From positions 1-42,174 of the forward strand of contig JANLYB010000297.1 of the NCBI GenBank assembly GCA_031365425.1: a stretch of 42,174 nt of DNA, in the 5' to 3' direction. The notes under the pieces are model-generated. The model ran no database searches. It had not been told where the DNA came from and was given only the letters and a program-made list of their open reading frames with translations. Made by a program: the position numbers and the translations under genes. Positions 16,829 to 22,837 of the stretch are shown in pieces; within the stretch, counting starts at the first letter, position 1; the number at the start of each line of letters is the position of its first letter. The stretch comes from JANXVY01 sp031365425 (GTDB lineage: Bacteria > Pseudomonadota > Alphaproteobacteria > Rhizobiales > Hyphomicrobiaceae).

Positions 16829-17451
16829 GTGACCTGCGCTGCTTTGGTTGAACTGGTGCCCGAGCCACCGAACTGCTGGGTCATGGCACCCGTCAGGGTC
16901 TTTTCTTCAGGCGTTTCTTCCATCTGGCCGACGGTGATTTTGCATCCGGCGGGTGCGCCTGCGAGCGTGATCGCATCGCCCTTGGCCAATTCGAAGGCGA
17001 TGAAGAAGCTTGGGTCGTAGACGGCGAACTGGAAGCCCTTCGCACCGGCCTCCAACGGCTGCTTCAGCGGCAGTTTGAAGTGCAGCGTGAGGATGCCGTC
17101 CTTGTGCTCAAGCCACTGGTCGACGGGGGGGGCGAATTCCACTGCCTTGCCGGCAAGCTTGGCGTAGGTGAAGAAGTCGAACTCCTTCAGGCCGTCCATG
17201 TTGACCTTGGCAAGTTCGGCCAGTTCTTCGCGCGAGTAGATGCCATCGTTGTTGGTGTCGAGGCCCTGGATCGCCATCGCGGTATAGAACTCGTCGAACG
17301 TCCAGTGATGCTGGATCGCGGCGATCTGGTCCTTGTCGTAGACCACCTCGGCCTTGGAGGTGACCCAAACGTGAGGATGGGCCGCGGCAGGCGTCGCGAG
17401 ACCTGCGACGAGCGCGATTGCCCAGAAGGTTATGGATAGGGATAGCCGCAT
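16813..17451 (-). CDS. DUF1007 family exported protein
   Basis: 212 residues with a signal peptide (MRLSLSITFWAIALVAGLAT). The mature N-terminus is AHPHVWVTSKAEVVYDKDQ; the HPHVW motif is the family hallmark and may bind metal. An Asp-rich stretch (DTNNDGIYSREELAEL) resembles an EF-hand-like loop. DUF1007 proteins are habitually encoded beside NicO transporters, as here with a 16-nt overlap, and are thought to deliver or scavenge periplasmic metal. ATG 17451 starts the signal peptide; the longer frame has no plausible site. Divergent from the ZnuA-like gene across the Zur-like box. Confidence 0.85.
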   Translation of the reverse strand: MRLSLSITFWAIALVAGLATPAAAHPHVWVTSKAEVVYDKDQIAAIQHHWTFDEFYTAMAIQGLDTNNDGIYSREELAELAKVNMDGLKEFDFFTYAKLAGKAVEFAPPVDQWLEHKDGILTLHFKLPLKQPLEAGAKGFQFAVYDPSFFIAFELAKGDAITLAGAPAGCKITVGQMEETPEEKTLTGAMTQQFGGSGTSSTKAAQVTCTNS

Positions 17452-17586
17452 GTTTTGGGCCCTTGTTGCGATATGGCGTGGCCGAAGACTCGACCCGGCC
17501 ATTTTATCGTTTGAAACTACAGCAACTCCATGACCACGGCCAGCAAGGGGGCTGCGCAATTCGACGCTTCCCAACAGACTTATGTA

Positions 17587-17603
17587 ATGTTATACTATAA
17601 CAT
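17587..17603. promoter_or_regulatory. Zur-like operator
   Basis: ATGTTATACTATAACAT is a perfect 8-1-8 inverted repeat. It agrees with the alphaproteobacterial Zur-box core (ATGTTATA/TATAACAT with a short centre). It lies 24 nt before the znuA-like start and about 135 nt before the divergent DUF1007 start. Zinc-dependent repression of znuA is therefore likely, and of the DUF1007-NicO pair possible. Confidence 0.85.
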
Positions 17604-17627
17604 ATTCAATCTGGAGGATGCGTCCGC

Positions 17628-18599
17628 ATGTATCGATATGGATTAGCCTTGAGCGCCCTGACCGCGTTCGCGTCATTTTCGACTGCCGTTGACGCTGCCG
17701 ATTTGAAAGTCGTCGTTACGTCGAAGCCCATTCATTCTCTGGCTGCCGCCGTGATGGAGGGTGCCGGCGTGCCCAAGCTGCTCGTCGAGGGATCAGCTTC
17801 GCCGCATACGTTTGCCTTGAAGCCATCGGGGGCTGCGGCGATCAATTCAGCCGACGTGTTCTTTCGCGTGTCGGGAAACGTCGAGCCGTTCAGCGAGAAA
17901 ATCAGCGAAGCACTCCCTGCATCGGTCACGCTCGTGACGCTGGCCGATACGGCTGGCCTGACGCTGCTCGACCGGCGGACAGGGGCAACATTCGAAGAGC
18001 ATGACCATGGCGCTCATGCCGATCATGACAAGCAGAATGGACATGCAGATCATGACGACGACGACGATGCGCATGGTGCCAAGGACGGCCACGTGTGGCT
18101 TGATCCCGAGAATGCCAAGCTGATGGCACAGAAAATCGCCAGCGTGTTGAGCGAGAAAGATGGCGACCACGCGGCGACTTATACAGCGAACGCCGCCAAG
18201 CTCGCGACGCGCATCGACGCGCTGTCGGCGGAGATTGCTGCGCAGACCAAGCCGGTTGCCGGGCGGCCGTTCATCGTTTTCCACGACGCCTATCAGTACT
18301 TTGAAAAGCGGTTCGGACTGCAGGCGGTGGGGTCGATCACCGTCAGCCCCGACGTGCAGCCGAGCGCGAAACGGTTGAGCGCGCTGCGCGGCAAGATCGG
18401 TACGCTCGATGCGGCCTGCGTGTTCGCCGAGCCGCTGTTTCAGCCCAAGCTTGTCGCGGCTGTAACGGAGCGCACGAAAGCCCGTGCCGGGACGCTAGAC
18501 CCAGAAGGCATTTCGCTTGAGGCTGGGCCTGAGTTGTATTTCACGCTGATGCGGACGCTATCGAGCAATCTGACCAACTGCCTGAAGCCTTCGACTTGA
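17628..18599 (+). CDS. znuA: ZnuA-like zinc ABC transporter substrate-binding protein
   Basis: 323-residue cluster A-I metal-binding lipoprotein-family member (not itself a lipoprotein) that captures Zn2+ in the periplasm. A signal peptide (LALSALTAFASFSTAVDA) precedes LKVVVTSKPIHSLAAAVMEG, with metal His in KPIHSL. Further ligands are expected at SPHTFAL, GHVWLDPENA and VFHDAYQYFEKRFG, all present. A His/Asp-rich loop lies at ~125-150 (HDHGAHADHDKQNGHADHD), as usual for ZnuA. GGAGGA precedes ATG 17628 and a Zur-like box lies 24 nt upstream. znuB and znuC are not adjacent, so the permease and ATPase must be elsewhere. Confidence 0.92.
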   Translation: MYRYGLALSALTAFASFSTAVDAADLKVVVTSKPIHSLAAAVMEGAGVPKLLVEGSASPHTFALKPSGAAAINSADVFFRVSGNVEPFSEKISEALPASVTLVTLADTAGLTLLDRRTGATFEEHDHGAHADHDKQNGHADHDDDDDAHGAKDGHVWLDPENAKLMAQKIASVLSEKDGDHAATYTANAAKLATRIDALSAEIAAQTKPVAGRPFIVFHDAYQYFEKRFGLQAVGSITVSPDVQPSAKRLSALRGKIGTLDAACVFAEPLFQPKLVAAVTERTKARAGTLDPEGISLEAGPELYFTLMRTLSSNLTNCLKPST

Positions 18600-18605
18600 T
18601 TGCGA

Positions 18606-19187
18606 TCAGTCCGCTCGCTTGCCAAGAGCGCGCACGTCTTCAATCCAGCGTGCGCGCTTTTTCTCGCCGGCGAATGTTAGGCCATAGTAATTTTCTCGTA
18701 TCGGCTTGATGCCGGCAAAGCTCAACATGCTGCGTTCGAATCCACGCACTCCGAATGCCCCAAAGTACCAGCGGTACATCAATGGCGGCATGCCCATGGT
18801 CACGACAATGCGGGCAGAACGTCCCGCGAGCAGTTTCTTTGGGAACCCCCTCGCCTGATATTCCATTGCGAAACCAGGCCGGAAAATCTGTTCGAGAAAG
18901 CCCTTGAACAAAGCCGGCATGGTGCCGTGCCAGAGTGGAAACAGGAATAGCCAGTGCTGCGCCCAACGCATGTCATCTTGAGATTGGGCAAGCGAGGGCG
19001 GTATTTTGCCGGTCTCGAAATCGGCCTGAGTGCGCAGCAGCGGAAATTCGAGCTTGGCCACTTCGATGCGTCGCACTTCGTGCCCGGATTCGATCGCTGC
19101 CTGCGCGTAGGCGTCGGCCATGGCATTCAGCAAATGGTTTCCCGCCGGGTCGGGATGACCTTGGATGATGGCGATGCGCTTGGTCAT
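18606..19187 (-). CDS. NAD(P)H-dependent FMN/FAD oxidoreductase (NQO/KefF-like flavodoxin fold)
   Basis: 193 residues with a flavodoxin-like fold: IAIIQGHPDPAGNHLLNAMA at the phosphate-binding loop, then WLFLFPLWHGTMPALFKGFL, a motif typical of the NQO1/KefF/MdaB quinone reductase family, and ARIVVTMGMPPLMYRWYFGA. Likely a cytosolic two-electron quinone or nitro-compound reductase. ATG 19187 has GGAG at 7-nt spacing; the long upstream extension is not coding. Convergent with znuA (6-nt gap). Physiological substrate unknown. Confidence 0.85.
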   Translation of the reverse strand: MTKRIAIIQGHPDPAGNHLLNAMADAYAQAAIESGHEVRRIEVAKLEFPLLRTQADFETGKIPPSLAQSQDDMRWAQHWLFLFPLWHGTMPALFKGFLEQIFRPGFAMEYQARGFPKKLLAGRSARIVVTMGMPPLMYRWYFGAFGVRGFERSMLSFAGIKPIRENYYGLTFAGEKKRARWIEDVRALGKRAD

Positions 19188-19266
19188 TGACGTGCTCCGT
19201 TCGAAGCCCCCATCGCAGTCTACGCTTCGCGCGGTTGATCGAGTCTGACTTTGATTGATCGCAATG

Positions 19267-19911
19267 TTAGGCGCCGCGCGGTTTGCGGACGGGCTTGTTG
19301 TTGGCGTCCCATACGCGCCAGAGGAGCAGGGCTGCGGTGATCGCGGCATAGATCAGCGGCTCGGGCGGCCAGCGCTTTTGCAGCAAGATGAAGTGGAGGC
19401 AGCCGGCGGGGACTGCGAGGTAAACCCACTTGTGAAGCTTCTGCCACGCGACCGCGCCCAGGCGCTTGATCATCGTCGTGTTCGACGTGATCGCCAGTGG
19501 GACCAGGATGGTGAATGCCAGCATACCTACCGTAATGTAAGGGCGCTTGACGAGGTCTTTCCAGATCGCGGCGAGGTTAAAGTCCTGGTCGAGCCAGACG
19601 TAGACGATGACGTGCAGCACTGCGTAGAAAAACGCGAGCAGACCGATCGCGCGGCGGTAGCGGACAAAATTCCACTCGTTTCCGCTGATTTTGCGCAAGG
19701 GCGTGATCGCTAAACCGATGACGAGGAATCGCAGCGCCCACAGCCCGATAAGCTTCTCCAGCGTTTTCAGCGGGTCCGCGCCAAGCTGACCCGTGAACGC
19801 CTGATAGAATGCGTACACAGCCGGGGTCATGCCCAGCGTGTAGACCGCCGCTTTGATCCACTCTGGAGAGAGAGACCAGGATTTGGGCTTGCTGAGGGTG
19901 CGCGCGTTCAT
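19267..19911 (-). CDS. msrQ: MsrQ, heme-binding membrane subunit of the periplasmic Met-sulfoxide reductase
   Basis: 214-residue b-type cytochrome (YedZ/MsrQ family) that passes electrons from the quinone pool to MsrP. About six membrane segments: AAVYTLGMTPAVYAFYQAF, LWALRFLVIGLAITPLRKIS, YRRAIGLLAFFYAVLHVIVY, YITVGMLAFTILVPLAITS, WVYLAVPAGCLHFILLQKRW and a final IYAAITAALLLWRVW. Conserved His in AVLHVIVY, KLHKWVY and CLHFILL are the probable heme ligands. ATG 19911 was chosen by typical length; an in-frame ATG at 19965 is possible. It follows msrP on the same strand. Confidence 0.9.
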   Translation of the reverse strand: MNARTLSKPKSWSLSPEWIKAAVYTLGMTPAVYAFYQAFTGQLGADPLKTLEKLIGLWALRFLVIGLAITPLRKISGNEWNFVRYRRAIGLLAFFYAVLHVIVYVWLDQDFNLAAIWKDLVKRPYITVGMLAFTILVPLAITSNTTMIKRLGAVAWQKLHKWVYLAVPAGCLHFILLQKRWPPEPLIYAAITAALLLWRVWDANNKPVRKPRGA

Positions 19912-19972
19912 GATGCGGGATTCCAGATAGACGCGAAGAGGCGGCGGCGCTGATAGATTGCGCATGCTTGGG

Positions 19973-20015
19973 TCCCGGCATCTTCTAGTTGGCATCGAGT
20001 CCGATGACGCCGGGA
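19973..20015. repeat. Split palindrome of the TCCCGGC/GCCGGGA type
   Basis: TCCCGGC (19973-19979) and GCCGGGA (20009-20015) flank 29 nt in the msrP-msrQ gap. The flanks (CTTGGG before, TGACG after) match those of the compact copy at 22131-22148, so this looks like the same element with a longer loop. Confidence 0.55.
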
Positions 20016-20027
20016 TGACGATGTAAG

Positions 20028-20972
20028 CTAGAAATTCTTCGTCAGGTCCATGCCGGAATAGAGGCTGGCGACCTGGTCGGCGTAGCCGTTGAAGGGGAGG
20101 GTGTCGCGGCGCTTGTTGAACACGCCGCCTTCGCCGATGCGGCGTTCGGTGGCTTGGGTCCAGCGCGGGTGATCGACTGCGGGATTGACGTTGGAATAGA
20201 AGCCGTATTCGTTCGGACCGGCAGCGTTCCAAGTGGTCTTGGGCTGCGTTCCGGTGAGCGTGATCCGCACGATCGATTTGATGGATTTGAAGCCGTACTT
20301 CCAAGGCACCACAAGACGAAGCGGCGCGCCGTTCTGATTGGGCAGCGTTTCGCCATAGAGGCCAACCGCCAGGATCGTCAGCGGGTGCATGGCTTCATCC
20401 ATACGCAGGCCTTCGACGTACGGCCAGGGCAGCGATTGGAAGAGGCCCTTTTGACCCGGCATTTCGGACGGGCGGACCAGCGTTTCGAACGCGACGAACT
20501 TGGCCGAGCTTTGCGGGTCTGCGCGCTTGATGACGTCGGCAAGCGGGAAGCCGACCCAGGGAATGACCATCGACCACGCTTCGACGCAGCGCATGCGGTA
20601 GATGCGTTCTTCGAGCGCGGAGGGCTTGATCAAATCTTCGAGCTGGAGGTCGGCAGGCTTATTGACGAGGCCGTCGAGCTTGACCGTCCACGGCGTCGTT
20701 TTGAGCGTGTGGGCGTTGGCTGCCGGGTCGGTCTTTTCCAGGCCAAATTCGTAAAAGTTGTTGTAGCTCGTCACGTCCTTTAGGGAGGTCAGCTTATCGT
20801 TCGTTGAGTATTTGCTTTTTGCCGCTTCGAGCTTGAGGGCGTTCGCTTGCCTGCCAAACATGGATGCCGCGCCAATGGCTGCTGTGCCCGCCAGGAACTC
20901 CCGCCGCCGCAGATAGATACCGCGCGGGGTTATCTCGGACGAGGCGATATCGCTGCGATTGCGGATCAGCAT
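20028..20972 (-). CDS. msrP: MsrP, periplasmic molybdoprotein methionine-sulfoxide reductase
   Basis: 314 residues (YedY/MsrP family). It repairs oxidised methionines of periplasmic proteins using a Mo-molybdopterin cofactor. A twin-arginine signal (LRRREFLAGTAAIGAASM) directs export of the folded protein. The core shows KLTSLKDVTSYNNFYEFG, the Mo-ligand Cys in YRMRCVEAWSMVIPWVGFPL, and RLVVPWKYGFKSIKSIVRI, all family signatures. ATG 20972 (MLIRNRSD) follows AGGAG at about 10 nt. msrQ lies downstream with a palindrome in the gap. Regulation is not visible. Confidence 0.94.
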   Translation of the reverse strand: MLIRNRSDIASSEITPRGIYLRRREFLAGTAAIGAASMFGRQANALKLEAAKSKYSTNDKLTSLKDVTSYNNFYEFGLEKTDPAANAHTLKTTPWTVKLDGLVNKPADLQLEDLIKPSALEERIYRMRCVEAWSMVIPWVGFPLADVIKRADPQSSAKFVAFETLVRPSEMPGQKGLFQSLPWPYVEGLRMDEAMHPLTILAVGLYGETLPNQNGAPLRLVVPWKYGFKSIKSIVRITLTGTQPKTTWNAAGPNEYGFYSNVNPAVDHPRWTQATERRIGEGGVFNKRRDTLPFNGYADQVASLYSGMDLTKNF

Positions 20973-21085
20973 GAAACGGCGGCTCCTGGGCGATAAGGAT
21001 GGGTAGCAACACACTACATATACGGCGTGACCGAAATTTGGTTTCGGTGTTGCTGGGTTTACGCCGCCGCCCGGGGCAATGTTAC

Positions 21086-22045
21086 TTACCGGGGTCCCGA
21101 ACCAAGGTTGAACACCCGGGTCGGCTGGAGGGCGCCTTGGGCGATCTCGCCGATGGCGATGATGCGGCCTTGGCAGATAGCATACGCAGCGCCCGAGTGG
21201 ATGGGGGCGTCGCGACCGCGAATCAGGACCGGCTGTCCGCGCGCGAGCGTTGCGGCATCCGATGCGCTGACGGGGATTTCAGCGATGTTGGTCAAGGCTG
21301 CCTCGACGGGCAGCATGATTTTAGCGGCGAAGGGGCCGGGCGGGGGTAGAGCTGCATCGGCATCGCCCGGGGGCTTCATGGCGGCTTCGAGTTCAGCCAG
21401 CGTCACGGCATCATCTTCGCTGAACGGCCCGACGCGGGTGCGGCGGAGCGCGATGACGTGGCCAAAGCAGCCCATCGCCCGGCCCAAGTCGCGTGCGATG
21501 GCGCGGACGTAAGTACCCTTGCCGCATTCGGCTTCGAACACGGTGGTGCTGTCGTCGGGCATATCGACGACGACGAGGCGGTCGATAATCACGGGCCGAG
21601 CTTCCAGGGCGACGATTTCGCCTTCGCGGGCGAGGTCGTATGCGCGGTTGCCGTCCACCTTGATGGCGGAGAACTGCGGCGGCACCTGCATGATTTCGCC
21701 GGTGAAGGCTTTGAGGTGGTCTTCGATGCCGGCAATCGTCGGGCGCTTATCGCTCGACTGGGTGACAGGGCCTTCGGTGTCGTCGGTCGTCGTTTCAGCG
21801 CCCCAGCGAACCGTAAAGCGGTAGGCCTTTTCGCCATCGACGGCGTAGGACACGGTTTTGGTCGCCTCGCCCAGAGCGATGGGGAGGATGCCGGTGGCGA
21901 GCGGGTCGAGGGTGCCGGCGTGACCTGCCTTCTGGGCGGCGAGCAACCGTTTGACGACCGCGACCGCGGTGGTCGAGGTCATTTCCAGCGGCTTATCCAG
22001 GATCAGCCAGCCGTGAACTGGATTGCCTTGTTTGCGTCGTGCCAT
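21086..22045 (-). CDS. truB: tRNA pseudouridine(55) synthase
   Basis: Forms pseudouridine 55 in the T-loop of tRNAs. 319 residues with the TruB motifs GWLILDKPLEMTSTTAVAVV, the catalytic Asp region AGHAGTLDPLATGILPIALG, and YRFTVRWGAETTTDDTEG. The C-terminal part is the PUA-like extension. ATG 22045 begins MARRKQGNPVHGWLILDKP, the expected N-terminus. It is the last gene of the rimP-nusA-ylxR-infB-rbfA-truB order. In many relatives rpsO and pnp follow; here msrP does, after 113 nt that hold a 7-bp hairpin (21030-21048). Confidence 0.96.
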   Translation of the reverse strand: MARRKQGNPVHGWLILDKPLEMTSTTAVAVVKRLLAAQKAGHAGTLDPLATGILPIALGEATKTVSYAVDGEKAYRFTVRWGAETTTDDTEGPVTQSSDKRPTIAGIEDHLKAFTGEIMQVPPQFSAIKVDGNRAYDLAREGEIVALEARPVIIDRLVVVDMPDDSTTVFEAECGKGTYVRAIARDLGRAMGCFGHVIALRRTRVGPFSEDDAVTLAELEAAMKPPGDADAALPPPGPFAAKIMLPVEAALTNIAEIPVSASDAATLARGQPVLIRGRDAPIHSGAAYAICQGRIIAIGEIAQGALQPTRVFNLGSGPR

Positions 22046-22094
22046 GTGGTGGATTGGTTCTCTTTATTGCGTGGACCAAAGCAGGTTTTGTTTT

Positions 22095-22109
22095 GGCGAC
22101 CCGGTCGCC
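22095..22109. repeat. 15-bp perfect palindrome
   Basis: GGCGACC-C-GGTCGCC in the truB-rbfA gap, 36 nt from a second palindrome. Function unknown; it may be part of one composite extragenic element. Confidence 0.5.
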
Positions 22110-22130
22110 CAAAGCACTGACTTGCTTGGG

Positions 22131-22148
22131 TCCCGGCCTTCGCCGGGA
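22131..22148. repeat. TCCCGGC/GCCGGGA extragenic palindrome
   Basis: TCCCGGC-CTTC-GCCGGGA, flanked by CTTGGG and TGACG, between rbfA and truB. The GGGTCCCGGC...GCCGGGATGACG form is a widespread alphaproteobacterial repeat; a split relative is at 19973-20015. Confidence 0.7.
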
Positions 22149-22182
22149 TGACGTAAATTGAGAGTGCGAGCAAGCTGCTCCG

Positions 22183-22668
22183 TCACTCTTTCTTTTCGAG
22201 ATCTTGGCGGACCTTGGCGGAGTGGAGGAGTTTGTCGATGCGCATCGCTTCGTCGAAGGTTTCGTCGTGGCGGAAGCGGACCTCGGGGGCGAACTTGAGG
22301 TTGATCGACTTGGCGATGACGCTGCGGATGTATTTCTGGTTCTTGGTCAGCGCTGCGACCACGGCTTCGACATTCAGACCGCCCAGCGGCATGACGTAGA
22401 CGGTCGCGAGCTTCAAGTCGGTCGACATGCGCACTTCGGGGATCGTCACCACGGTGGACGACAGCGTCTCGTCGTGGATTTCGCCACGCGAGAGCACGGC
22501 CGCCAGTTCGTGGCGGATCATTTCGCCAACGCGCAGCATGCGTTGCGTGGGGCCAGCGGGGGCTCCGGGTGCCGCGGCGGATCTCGATTTGGGGCGGGCG
22601 TTTGGGTCGTCATCGCCGTCGCGCGATCTGCTACCGCCGGACCGCGATTTCGAATTGTCTCTTGCCAT
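22183..22668 (-). CDS. rbfA: Ribosome-binding factor A
   Basis: Assists late maturation of the 30S subunit and 16S rRNA 5' end. 161 residues: a basic Ser/Arg/Pro-rich leader (~1-38) followed by the KH-like fold, RMLRVGEMIRHELAAVLSRG, TVVTIPEVRMSTDLKLATVY, and APEVRFRHDETFDEAMRIDK LLHS, which are standard RbfA motifs. The leader is longer than in E. coli but usual for Alphaproteobacteria. It lies between infB and truB with 169 and 137 nt gaps that hold extragenic palindromes. Confidence 0.96.
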   Translation of the reverse strand: MARDNSKSRSGGSRSRDGDDDPNARPKSRSAAAPGAPAGPTQRMLRVGEMIRHELAAVLSRGEIHDETLSSTVVTIPEVRMSTDLKLATVYVMPLGGLNVEAVVAALTKNQKYIRSVIAKSINLKFAPEVRFRHDETFDEAMRIDKLLHSAKVRQDLEKKE

Positions 22669-22797
22669 GGGTCATCCGCTGCGGGGTCGAACCGCGCGCG
22701 GCCTTTCGTTCGAATACCAAGGGCGACTGTTAGAGCGGCGGGGTTCGGATTGCAACCGCTGTGCGATCTGGCTCGCGCGACTTAAGGTCCGGCACAA

Positions 22798-22818
22798 TGG
22801 CCGGGTCAAGCCCGGCCA
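22798..22818. repeat. 21-bp palindrome, copy B
   Basis: Identical over 21 bases to the copy at 13307-13327. Lies 19 nt past the infB stop codon (minus strand), where it could also slow or end transcription between infB and rbfA. Confidence 0.75.
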
Positions 22819-22837
22819 TTGAGTAGCAGAGTGGATC

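Noticed and set aside
15605..17020. 471-residue plus-strand frame opposite NicO/DUF1007
   Set aside because: Antisense to two recognised, overlapping genes; Asp/His/Gly-rich composition is the complement of the His-rich loops.
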